Source of the DNA: Lichina pygmaea
Taxonomy: Eukaryota > Ascomycota > Lichinomycetes > Lichinales > Lichinaceae
Assembly (NCBI GenBank): GCA_963422465.1
Contig: OY730172.1
Location: 4,712,001-4,776,000, forward strand
DNA: 64,000 nt
Direction: 5' to 3'
A program made the translations under genes and the position numbers. The notes under the pieces were generated by a model that was not told where the DNA came from, made no database searches, and saw only the letters and a program-made list of their open reading frames with translations. Positions 1 to 10,149 of the stretch are shown one piece after another (the stretch's first letter is position 1; every line of letters begins with the position of its first letter).

Positions 1-717
1 GTCTTGTGCTGGCGCTGTCTTTTTGCCCTATGGCCTTGCATGCTTGCCTCACTTCTCGAGTTCTTGTTTGAATTGTCGGTTGTCGATGCGTACCACTGTG
101 TCGATCATATCCTCAAGGTCGGTGGGTCGGTCTCCTCGTGCGATGTCATCCTTGACTTGTTCCTTGAGAGCTTGGTAGAATAGTGCTGTCAAGGCACTGT
201 CTCCCCATTGCGTCCTCACTGACAACTGTTAGAACTTTGCCGCAAAGTCTGATGCTGACCCTGTCTGCCGTAGTGCTTGGAGCTTTCGTTCTGCATCTTG
301 TTCTTCATCAATAACCCCGAAGGTCTTCTTCATCTGGGTCTTGAAGGTAGAGAATCTCCCAATGATCTGCCGTGTCGTGGTCTCCATGCTAGAGGGATCT
401 TCCTTGTTGTTGAGGAAGTCTCGTAGGTAGACATTAAACCAGGCAAATGTCAGTCCGTCCAGGTAGGAAGCTGCGAACAGCACCTTCTCCTGTTCCGTAG
501 GGAATTGTGTGGTGTTGAATCCGTAGTAAAGCTCAAGCTGAGAGAAGAATAATTCCAATCCCCCTCGTGATCCATTGTACCTCTTCGGCATACCTACCTT
601 CAACAGCTTTGGAGGTAAGGTGAGGGTGGTAGGGACAGGTGGTTCCTGGGCTTGTGCCTGAGGCGCAGCCTGAGCTTGGCCTGCCTGCGAAGGGGTAGGG
701 CTGTGTGGATCTGCCAT
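1..717 (-). pseudogene. gag region of element A0 (partial)
   Basis: The frame encodes a Gln/Ala/Pro-rich N-terminus, then a capsid-like helical domain typical of Ty3 gag (GLELFFSQLELYY, then a YLRDFL stretch). About 60-65% of residues look the same as in the gag of element A at 1950. Translation starts at the ATG read on the minus strand at 717. The nucleocapsid part lies outside or near the window edge. Confidence 0.7.
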
Positions 718-755
718 TGTATTGAGCTGGTGTCCTATGTGTTAGAGGCTGAAAC

Positions 756-1146
756 TGTTAAAGGCCAGTCCACGTTCACACAGAATGTGGGTGGTTCTGT
801 CTTCGACCGAGGAGGGCAGGGACTCAATAGATGAATAGCAAGGGGGGTAACTCTCTTGCTATTGTCGCTCGTAATGTGTGTTCAGCCTGGAGAGCTATTC
901 TCTCCGGCTATCTGGGTCCTTATATACAGGAGCCTGAGGGGGGGGGGTCCTCCTGAGGGGTATCAGCTTTCTGCGTGGACGAGCTGGACGAGCTGGTTAC
1001 ACGTTGTCCACCTCGTCCACCGTGGACGAGCTGGACGAGCTGGTTACACATCGTCCACCTTGTCCACCGGGTCGGGTGAATATTGTTCCGTGTACCTCTG
1101 TACACTCGCTTCGGTCGGCTCAGCTGTTCCGGCCTGGGCCTTAACA
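756..1146 (-). repeat. 5' LTR of element A0 (family A)
   Basis: 391 bp, bounded by TGTT and AACA. It matches the 355-bp LTRs of element A over its length, but its upstream (U3) part holds two copies of a GTGGACGAGCTGGACGAGCTGG-like unit that A lacks. A TATATAAGG box lies in the middle, read on the minus strand. Confidence 0.85.
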
Positions 1147-1556
1147 AGGAGTTGTTCTAGGTCATCAACAGGGTGGGACTCAACTCTGGCAGACACCGGA
1201 AGAACACTACAACAAGACAGTTATTCAGCAGTGCTGGAAAGGGGTTACAGAGTTCATGTTCTGGGGATCTTTCTCGTACGACAAGAAAGGACCATGCCAT
1301 ATCTGGAGACCAGGGACTGCACAAGAGAAGAAGACTGCAGATAAAGAGCTAGCTGGGATGAACACTACTCGAGAATCTGAGTGTCAAGCATGGTGGGAGA
1401 TTGTGACTGGGGTACAACATCTAGGTCTACGCAACAAGCCAGGCAAAGCACTAGTCTGGAAGTTCACAAAGCAGACTGGCAAGCTTGTACAACAAGCTAA
1501 AACAGGAGGAATTGACTGGTATCAATATGGGCAAGTTATTCTGATGGGAAAGCTTC
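1147..1556 (+). pseudogene. Tc1/mariner-type transposase, middle fragment
   Basis: One frame reads VVLGHQQGGTQLW near 1154, then FMFWGSFSYDKKGPCHIW near 1253-1310 and on to GIDWYQYG near 1515. These are hallmark blocks of fungal Tc1/mariner (DDE) transposases, lying between the first catalytic Asp block and the second. Upstream coding is cut off by element A0 at 1146. Downstream coding is interrupted by element A at 1557 and resumes at 24961. GCTTC at 1552-1556 is the target duplication of element A. A plain DNA transposon relic. Confidence 0.85.
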
Positions 1557-1911
1557 TGTTAAGGCCTAGGCCGGAACAGTCTAGGTAAGCGAGGGAGGAG
1601 TGTTAGTCATACGGAACAACATCCGACCGATCCGGTGGACGAGCAGGAGCTAAGCGAGGAGCTTGTCCACGCAAAAGGATGATACCCCTCGGAGAAGACC
1701 CCCCCCCTAGGGCATCTGTATAAAGACCACCCCAAGAGCCCGGAGGGATTAGCTCTCCAGGCTGAACACAACACGCACACATTGTACTGAGACAATAGTA
1801 CAGAGAGAGTTACTTATCTGTCTATTTCTCTATCAAGTCTCTGTCTAGAATCCGCCCTGCGAAGCAACAGACTGTACTGGTTTCTGTGTGAACCCGGCCC
1901 AGTCTTTAACA
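1557..1911 (+). repeat. 5' LTR of element A
   Basis: 355 bp, TGTTAAGGCC to TTTAACA. A TATAAA box lies at 1719-1724. AGGCTGAA at 1759-1766, about 40 bp downstream of it, is the exact complement of TTCAGCCT at 1914-1921, just inside the element. This fits a self-primed element rather than a tRNA-primed one. Confidence 0.92.
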
Positions 1912-1949
1912 GTTTCAGCCTCTAACATATAGGACACTGACTTGATACG

Positions 1950-3170
1950 ATGGTGGATCCACGAAGCCCTACCCCTTCTCAGGCGGCCCAAGCCCAGGCT
2001 GCTCAGGCGGCTCAGGCCCAGGCTGTCCAGGCAGCACCTATTGTTAACCTACCCCCGAAGCCCTTGAAGGTAGGTGCCCCGAAGAGGTACGATGGATCCA
2101 GGGGAGGACTGGAGTTGTTCTTCTCACAACTGGAGCTCTACTATAGGTTCAACACAGCCCAGTTCCCGACAGACCAGGAGAAGGTGCTATTTGCAGCCGC
2201 CTACCTGGAAGGACCAGCCTTCACTTGGTTCAACATCTACTTAAGGGATTACCTAGACAATCAGGCAGACCCCAAGGAGCAAGAAGACAATACCCGACAG
2301 GTCATGGGAAGCTTGAAAACCTTTAAGACAGCTATGAGAAAGATGTTTGGGATCCTTGACAAGGAAAAAGATGTGGAACAAAAACTCCAAGCCCTGCGGC
2401 AAACTGGATCAGCATCGGAATTCACGGTGAAGTTCCAACAACTAGCAGTGAGGACCCAGTGGGGAGACAGTGCACTAACAGCACTATTCTACCAAGGCCT
2501 CAAGGAACAAGTCAAGGATGACATTGCGCGAGGAGACTGACCAACCGAGCTCTACGAAATGATTGAGACTGCAGCTTGCATTGATGACTGACAGTTCGAG
2601 AGAGAGCTTGAGAAGTGAGGCAAGCAGACAAAACCATGGGTGAAGAAAAAGCCAACACCTGCCAAAGATAACTACAGCTTGGTACCCATGGAAATCGATG
2701 TGGCAGAACCACGAAAGAAGGAGACACAGAAGTGTTACAACTGTCAGAAAGTGGGCCACCTTGCGGTGAACTGCAGAAGCAAGAAGAAGAACAAGAAGGG
2801 CAAAGGGAAGCAGTTGAACACCACGAGTGCCTGGAAAGGCAGGGAGACAGAGGAGCCCCAGAGAGCTCCCCAAGGCACACTGCCCCACAATCACCCTGAG
2901 GCAGCACTTCTTAGAGAGAAGGACAACCTCTGACAACACACTGAAAAACTCAAGAACATGCTTCAGGAAACCTTGGATCACCTCAACAAGGTCCAAAGGA
3001 GGGTTGACAAGATCCACTGGGAGGAAGACCTGATCTCCGAGTTTGACACAACTGGCTATATGGAGGAACAGGTTGATGACGAGGAAGCCCAGCCACCACC
3101 AGTCCCCGACAAACCTGTCCTTTGACAACAGGACACAACCCTATCAGAAATAGGGGAGACGCAAGTGTCA
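1950..3170 (+). pseudogene. gag region of element A
   Basis: Starts at the ATG at 1950 with a Pro/Gln/Ala-rich leader, then a Ty3-type capsid domain (GLELFFSQLELYYRF), a basic linker, and a CCHC zinc knuckle of the form CYNCQKVGHLAVNC near 2734-2775. An acidic, Gln-rich tail follows. The nucleic-acid-binding knuckle marks it as the structural polyprotein. Broken, a few breaks. Confidence 0.8.
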
Positions 3171-3272
3171 CAATGGGTTGACAATACCCTCAGCATCACA
3201 CAGGTCAGAGATGTCACCACACAAGTGGATCCACACCAGGCTACAATAGCAGCCTGCGGACGACCTTATTGG

Positions 3273-4005
3273 TGTTGCGGTCTGTACCGTACTGTCCTAT
3301 CCGAGTATAGGATTAGGGCGAGAGGTGGAAGGCAGGTTGGTTCTTGCAGGAGAGGAGTGTCAAGAAGTGCGAAGGGGTTTGGTGGAACGTGGTGGTGGTG
3401 ACACCTGATCAACAGCTTCGTACAAAAGGATTGTATTGAAGTAGATCTAGTTGTCTGGATCACAACATAAGTTGAAGACGATCGTTCCATAAGGGAACTA
3501 TCACCAGACTATATAGTGCTCAGTTTGTGAGCACAGTGAGCTCTGCTCACTTTGCTCACTCGGTGAGATCAGTGAGCTCTGCTCACTTTGCTCATGGTTC
3601 ATGCACACTGCGGTGAGATCGGTGAGCTCTGCTCACTTTGCTCACGGTTCATGCACACTGCGGTGAGCTGGGTGAGCTCTGCTCACTTTGCTCACTTGTT
3701 CATGCACACTGCGGCGAGCTGGGTGAGCTCTGCTCACTTTACTCACTTGTTCATGCACGCTGCGGTGAGCTGGGTGAGCTCTGCTCACTTTGCTCACTTG
3801 TTCATGCACGCTGCGGTGAGCTGGGTGAGCTCTGCTCACTTTGCTCACTTGTTTGTGTATATGCATGCTGCGGCAAGCACCCTCTGGTTTGTCTCACCAG
3901 TCACATGACTGGTTCCCATGTCACGCTGCCTGGTACTTCTGTCCAGTATCCTGTCTGCTGCTTCCTGTGAGTATATAAAGACTGTGTTCTTCCTGGGTTG
4001 TAACA
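3273..4005 (-). repeat. 3' LTR of element B with 50-bp tandem array
   Basis: 733 bp. The part at 3273-3530 (R-U5 and core promoter; CTATATAG box near 3514) is shared with the LTRs at 46897 and 54512. The part at about 3530-3860 is an array of about six 50-bp units, each containing GTGAGC and GCTCAC half-sites around a GAGCTC core. The outer end reads GTTGTAACA. Confidence 0.9.
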
Positions 4006-4059
4006 CTATCCTCCTCTCCATCTTTCATCATCTTGATGAAATCTGGTCATGCCTCCAAA

Positions 4060-4545
4060 GTCATGTGCAACTGTTAGCTGAACTCAGCTTGCTGCTCAAA
4101 TCTGCGATCAGGGTTTTGTTTTGCGTACACCCTGCGACTTTTGTGTTCTTTGTAGTCATCTGTGCTTCCAGATGTCAGGAGAAGACGATAAGTTGAAATG
4201 TGCTGTGTGCACTCAGCGTGGAAGGTCTTGTGTCTCTGTGTCCTGGGAATCTCTGAACATGTCCCGGGACAACCTCCGTGAGGATGTGGCCGCTGACAAG
4301 GCAACACACGACACACTCTTTGAACAACTTGCCACAGTGCAGACTTGTCTATCTCAGAAGTGAAAGGTGTTGGAGAGCGCTGAGGTCTGTGCAAGGCAGA
4401 AGCTTCAGTGCTTGGTGAAAGAGATGGAGTCGGATGGCGAGGATTTGACTTGATCAGTTATTGACACATCCCTCCTGCAGGCTGAGCTGTTCAGTCCTGC
4501 TCCTGCCAAAACTGTCACAGAAGAAGCTGGCAGTTCACAAGGTTC
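4060..4545 (+). other. Opposite-strand Cys-rich frame in element B
   Basis: This lies between the chromodomain end and the 3' LTR of B, on the strand opposite to gag-pol. It shows a Cys cluster of the form CDFCVLCSHLC near 4130-4165 and a second, CAVCTQRGRSC, near 4202-4233, followed by a charged, heptad-like stretch and an acidic segment (MESDGED). Layout matches the frame at 18902-19437 in element A, although the sequences differ greatly. Function unknown; broken, like the rest of the element. Confidence 0.55.
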
Positions 4546-7500
4546 TTGAGTGGTTCCCAGGTATTTTCTGAGTCTGGGTATCCTTTCCACTTGACAAGGT
4601 ATTGCTGACCTTTCCTAGCCAGGATCTGTTCAACTTCGAACTCTTGTTCTTCTTCAGGTTGATAATGGAATTTTTCCTGCAAGGGTGTGCTCTGGTCGGC
4701 TGGTTCAATCATTGATATATGAAAGTTTGGATGGACTCTGGCATCCCTTGGTAGTTGTATCTTGATGTTGACTGGTCCTGTTTTTTCTTCGACTGAAAAT
4801 AGTCCGACCTTGATGTTGTCAAGTTTCTTTGTCTTTGGTTTCTTTGTTTTCCAATTTCTTGTGAGGAGGTAGACTTTATCCCCCTTCTTTAGCTGAGGTA
4901 CTATTTTTGATTTCTTGTCCATTTGACGTTGTATTCTTTCTGAGGTCTCTTGAAGGTAGTGCCTCATCATTGTGTGTGTTTGTCATAGGAGCTTGTCATG
5001 TTGGAGTGCTTTCTCTGTGTTTGGTGAAGCTCTGCTTGGCATCCTGATGTTCACATGTTGTCCAAAATTGGCAAAAAATAGTGATTTCTTTGTTGAGTCT
5101 GATCTGTGCTGGTTGATTGCCAGCTGTGCCACCAGTAATAACTGTACCCAATTGCTGTGGGTCTGGTTGATGTAATACTGTAAGTAAGTCTCCAGGACTT
5201 GGTTTGCTCACTCTGTCTGGCTGTCAGTTTGTGGGTGATAGGCTGTAGACATTTTGGGTTTTGTTCCCATAGCTGCACTGATTGTCTTCCAGTAGTTGGA
5301 TGTGAAGAGTTTGTCTCTGTCTGTAATGATCATGATCAGAACTCTGTGGTCTCTGACCAATCTGTCCAGTAAGAGGTGTCCCAACTGTTCTGTTGTGTGA
5401 GTCTTCTTGAATAGTACCACTATTAGATATTTTGTGAATCTGTCCACTATCACTATAATCAAGTTGTAGGTGATTCCTGTGACTGGGTCTTTGGACTTGG
5501 GTAGCTTTGTGATGAAGTCTATTGACACATCTTCCCACAGGCCTCTTGGTATCATGTTCAGATGTCCTTCTCTGTATAGCTTATGTCTTCCATGTTTGTT
5601 TTTTTGGTATAGTAGACACTTGCTGATGTAGTTTGTGACATGTTGTCAGAGGTTAATGACATTGTTCCCTGCCTGTTGGATAAGGTCTGTGGTCTTGGAG
5701 ATTCCTGGGTGACCATGTGCTGGATTATTGTGGTAGTTCCTTATTAGTTCTTCAGTGTCTTCTGCCGTGAGCTTGTTGATCTGTGGTTGAGGCACCAGGT
5801 TTCCTTGCTGGTCCTGCTGTAAGATCATTCCTTGGTGTTCATCATGTTCCATGTAGTCTTTTTGTCAGCTTAGTGTGTCTGCTCTCCCATTGTCTTGTCC
5901 AGGGGTGTACAAGATCTTGAACTTGTGTTGCCCTAGAAGTTCAGCCCATCTGACTTGCCATCTGTTCAGCTTCTTGGTTGTCATGAACATTGTCAGATTC
6001 TTGTGGTCTGTGAGAACAGTGAGTTCAGAACTGCTTTCTGTGTACACTCTCCAGTGTTCAAGTGTGTTGACAACTGCCAGTAGCTCTTTGTCGTGGATAT
6101 CATAGTTTTGTTCTGCTTGTGTTATTTTTCGTGAGTAGTAGGCAACTGGGTGCCACTTGCCGTCTGCCTGTTGGCATAGACATGCTCCCACTGCCTGATC
6201 TGAAGCGTCCATCTTGATTTGTGTCAGTTGGCCTGTCTTGAAGTTGAGGAGAACTGGTTCCTTGGCGCAAGTGTCCTTGAGCTGTTGGAATACTTTTTGT
6301 TGTCTCTCTGTCCACCAGTACTCCACATCCTTCTTTGTGAGTTCTGTCAGTGGTGTTGCCATCTGTGAGTAGTTCTTAATGAACTGTCAGTTAAAGTTGG
6401 CAAATCCTAGGAAGGCTTGTACTTCCTTAACTGATGTCAGTGTTGGCCATTGCTAAATCACTTTGATTTTCTCAGGGTCAATCTTGATCTTTTTGATCTC
6501 TATGACATATCCGAGGAATTCAACTTCCGGTTTGTTGAACTTGCATTTCTTTGGGTTGAGCTTGAGCCCTGCCTGTTGTAGGCATCATAGAACATCCTTC
6601 ACATGTTTGGTATGTTCCTGTTGTGTGTTCGAGTAGACAAGAATGTTGTCCAGGTAGGTGATAGCTGTTTGGTCCAGGTGTGCTCTGATAACATTGTTGA
6701 TCAATGCTTGACATGTTGCTGGTGTGTTCGTGAGTCCGAATGGCATAACCAGATACTTGTAGTGTCTGTATTGGGTTCTGAAGGCTGTCTTCCATTCTTC
6801 TCCTTCTTTCATGTGTATCAGGTTGTATACTTCTTTCAAGTCCAGCTTGGTAAAGATTGTAGCTTGGCTGATCCTGTCTTGCAATTCGTTCGCATTTGGC
6901 AACAGATATCAGTTCTTGATGGTAATGTTGTTGAGTTTCCTGTAATCCACACAAAGTCGAAGACTTCTGTCTTTCTTTGGTGCAAATAGTATTGGGTATT
7001 CTGCTGGTGATTGAGATTCTTGAATAAAACCCTTTTTCAGGTTTTCCTCCAGGTACTCGCGAAGTACTTGGAGCTCTTTCTCTGATAACTGGTAAATTGG
7101 TCTAAATCCTGGCTCTGTCCCTGGTTGCAACTTGATCTTATAATCCCAAGGTTGGTGCTTAGGCAACACTGCTGTTGTTGTCTCTTCCTGAAAGAGGTTA
7201 TCATACCCAGGTTGGTACTCTTCAGAGATCTCCAGAGAGTTAACAACTTCCTCTCTCTTCATCTCTGACTGTTTGGCCACCTGGTTCTGGGGTGTGCCTG
7301 TCAAGGCAGACCTCTTCTCTTAAGAGTTGTTCTTTCTGTCAGTGAGGTTCCACTGAGAACTTCTTCCCTCATCTGTCCACACCTTCTGCGGCTGGTAACA
7401 GGTCTGAGCTGTGTTGTTAGTGCAGTTCCTAAATGTGAGTACTCCTGTCCTCCAGTTAACAACTGGGTTGTGCTTCTTTAGCCAAGGCATCCCCAAATAG

Positions 7501-7790
7501 ATATCCTGAGTGGCCAACTTGACAATATCAAGGTGGATCCTTTCAGTATAGTGTCCGGTAACTATTTCTATTGGCTGCATCTCATGGCAGACTAGCTCTG
7601 TCTGTCCATTTGCCATCACAAGCTGATAGGGCTGCTGCTTGTGTCTCCTTCCAGTGCTGAGGGTGTTGTAAAGTTGTCTTGAAATGTAGTTTCCACTGGC
7701 TCCAGAGTCAACAAGTGCGTATGTCCGTACTGGCGTGTTGGTGTGTAGTGACACAGGCAATCGCAAGTGCTTTGTGTTGCTAGGGGTCAT
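4515..7790 (-). pseudogene. pol region of element B (protease to chromodomain)
   Basis: Read on the minus strand: aspartic protease with VDSGASGNYIS near 7700; reverse transcriptase with RLCVDYRKLNNI near 6950 and YLDNILVYS near 6650; RNase H (DASDQAVGACLCQ) near 6210; integrase core (VSIDFITKLPKSKD, then STAYHPQTDSQTE) at 5208-5530; and a C-terminal chromodomain ([17 protein letters not shown]) at 4530-4600. The order RT-RNase H-integrase and the chromodomain define a Ty3 chromovirus. Broken. Confidence 0.85.
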
Positions 7791-7819
7791 GTTGTTGAGC
7801 TCCTGATGTCACCCCTTGA

Positions 7820-9340
7820 CAAGGGAGTTCAGTCTTTTCCTGATTGAAGTGTCTTTCCACTGACTGGGCAATGGGTCCAGCCATTCCCATCAGTCCTGAG
7901 GAATCTGTTCAAGAATTTGTCTTGCTGATGCTTGTCACATCCAGGCTTGAGGCAGTACTGCCAATTGTTGACATAGCAGTTGTGGTTGTTGTCTTTCTGT
8001 AGGAACATAAGGTGTTTGTGCCAATCATGTGTATGCCCAGGGAATGCGGTGTGTTGGTGTTTGTCCCAAAGATGGATCTCACACACATCCTTCTCGCAAT
8101 TGACCCAATGGTTGTGGCAGGTGGTGTGGTAGGGTGAATGTCCTCCATACCTTTGTAGTTGTTCGTGGTAGGTGCAGTAGTGTTTTGTGCAAAATCTCCA
8201 CTGTAGTTTGCCGTGCTGTAGATTTCGCGGGTCTATACTGTAAGCATAGCTTCCTCGTGGTATTTCTTCTTTGATAGATGTGGGTTTGTCTTAGTCCCCA
8301 TCAGAGGTGGCTAAGAGCTCCTGTCCCTTGTCCTGACCTGTCTGTTCTGGTAGGTCCTTACCTCCTGATGTTGCCAGTTGGTGGGCTGCTTCCAATGTCT
8401 GATCGTAGTTGTCCTATTGTTTGAGGGATAGCTGAGTCTCTCCTGGTGAGTCCTCTGCCTTGATGACATTCCAGTCTCTGTCAAGTGTATTAAGTTGCTG
8501 TCAGTGCACCTTGTTCTTTGAACAACAGTCTTTCACCATGTGGCCTAGCTTGCCACAGGCATAGCACTTCAGTGCTTTCCTCTTTTTGTTGTTCCTTCCC
8601 TTTGTGAACCTTCCCTTGTGGTGGACTGCATCCAGTTCCATGGGTGCATAGCCATATGGGTCATGTGGTGGTACCTTGTTAGGCAGCTTGTAGTGGTTGC
8701 TCACATGCTATGCAGGGTGGCTGTATCCTCTGTTGTGGTGTTTCTCCATCACTTGCTCAAATAGTTTATTATCGATGTTGATTGCTTGTGCGATGAGTTT
8801 GTCCAGTGTTTCGACTGCTTGTCTGTCAAAGGTGATTTCATTCTTCATGTTTTCCTTGAGTCCATGTTGGTACATGACCATCAGGGCATTGTTGTCCCAG
8901 TCAGTCAGTACTGAGTATTGTTTGAACTGTGTGGTGTACTCTGCGGCTGAGTGTTGTTGTTTGATGTGCTGGATCATTTGTATAGCCACTTTGTCTTTGT
9001 TAGATAGTCCAAGAATCCTTTTGATCTTGTCCTTGAATCACGTCTATTTTGTCATCCATTCTGTTGTGCTGTCGTGGTCTCTGTTTCCTGAGAGATGTTT
9101 GTTGATGTAGGGCTTGATCCATCAATAAGCATTACCTCTCATGTAAGTGGTTGTGAAGAGGGGCCACTTTTCCTTAGACAGCTTTGTCTCTGGTTGGAAT
9201 TGAAAGTAGACTTGGAGTTGCATGAGCCAGTTGTTGACCTTGTTTCTTTCACTGTAGAACAGGTCTGGCTTGGCGACACTAATCTTTCCATCTGGGAAGT
9301 TGGGGTTGGTTACTCCTGAGGTACTTATCCTTGAGAGTCT
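7820..9340 (-). pseudogene. gag region of element B, with extra Cys/His block
   Basis: On the minus strand the capsid-like part covers about 8700-9330 and a CCHC knuckle (CYACGKLGHMVKDC) lies near 8510-8565. Beyond it, at about 7900-8260, is a Cys/His-rich block with HLWDKHQHTAFPGHTHDWH and a following CYVNNWQYCLKPGC. Such C-x-C/H clusters between knuckle and protease are not part of a classical Ty3 gag. The same block is present in element E at 48540-48840. Broken. Confidence 0.75.
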
Positions 9341-9346
9341 TCAAAG

Positions 9347-9991
9347 TGTTGCAGTCTGTACTGTACTGTCCTATCCGAGTATAGGATTAGGGTGAGAGGT
9401 GGAAGGTGGGTTGGTTCTCGCAGGAGAGGAGTGTCAAGGAGTGCAAAGGGGTTTGGTGGAATGTGGTGGTGGTGACACCTGATCAACAGCTTCGTACAAA
9501 AGAATTGTATTGAAGTAGATCTAGTTGTCTGGATCACAACATGAGTTGAAGACAATTGTTCTATAAGAGAACTATCACCAGACTATATAGTGCTCAGTTC
9601 GTGAGCACAGTGAGCTCTGCTCACTTTGCTCACAGTTCATGCACACTGCGGTGAGATCGGTGAGCTCTGCTCACTTTGCTCACAGTTCATGCACGCTGCA
9701 GTGAGATTGGTGAGCTCTGCTCACTTTGCTCACAGTTCATGCATGCTGCGGTGAGCTGGGTGAGCTCTGCTCACTTTGCTCACTTGTTCATGCACACTGC
9801 GGTGAGCTGGGTGAGCTCTGCTCACTTTGCTCACTTGTTTGTGCATATGCATGCTGTGGTGAGCACCCCCTGGTTTGTCTTGCCGGTCATGTGACTGGTT
9901 CCCGTGTCACGCTGCCTGGTACTTCTGTCCAGTATTCTGTCTGCTGCTTCCTGTGAGTATATAAAGACTGTGTTCCTCCTGGGTCATAACA
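9347..9991 (-). repeat. 5' LTR of element B
   Basis: 645 bp, ending in TCATAACA. Same structure as the 3' LTR but with about two fewer 50-bp units (array about 9600-9860). TTGAAGAC at 9546-9553 is complementary to GTCTTCAA at 9337-9344, just inside the LTR, the expected signature of self-priming. Confidence 0.9.
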
Positions 9992-10149
9992 ATTGGAAGG
10001 TGTGTGAAGACAACCACTGCAAGGAACACCTTCTAGAGAAAAGAAAGAAGATGTGGTTCCCAGAGTCTGAGGTGGAAGCACAATGGAATATACATATCCA
10101 AAGGGTCAACCCTGAACAAGACGACTGCAACCAAGACCTGTGGGAATGA

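Larger units (their letters stand above)
1..1146 (-). mobile_element. Ty3/gypsy element A0 (family A), 5' end, cut by window edge
   Basis: Reading on the minus strand, a 5' LTR (756-1146) is followed by a short leader and a gag frame that runs off the left edge. The gag protein closely resembles that of element A at 1950, so both belong to one family. The LTR begins TGTTAAGGCC and ends TTTAACA. The element abuts a Tc1/mariner transposase fragment at 1147; the first bases there (AGGAG) would be one copy of its target duplication, the other lying outside the window. Fossil; completeness cannot be judged from the part seen. Confidence 0.85.
3273..9991 (-). mobile_element. Ty3/gypsy chromovirus B, inserted in element A
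   Basis: The element is flanked by ATTGG at 3268-3272 and 9992-9996. The 5' LTR is 9347-9991 and the 3' LTR 3273-4005. Reading on the minus strand: gag with zinc knuckle, a Cys/His-rich block, protease, RT, RNase H, integrase and chromodomain. Between the chromodomain end (about 4515) and the 3' LTR lies a Cys-rich frame on the plus strand. The LTRs differ mainly in the copy number of a 50-bp repeat. Broken, with several breaks spread over gag and pol. Confidence 0.92.

Noticed and set aside
3590-3860. CRISPR-like regular repeats
   Set aside because: The 50-bp units are contiguous, with no unique spacers, and lie inside an LTR of a fungal element.
3588-3970. Overlapping open frames on both strands with repeated CGELGELCSLCSL-like units
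   Set aside because: Produced by the 50-bp LTR array; the array has few stops in several frames. No protein is implied.
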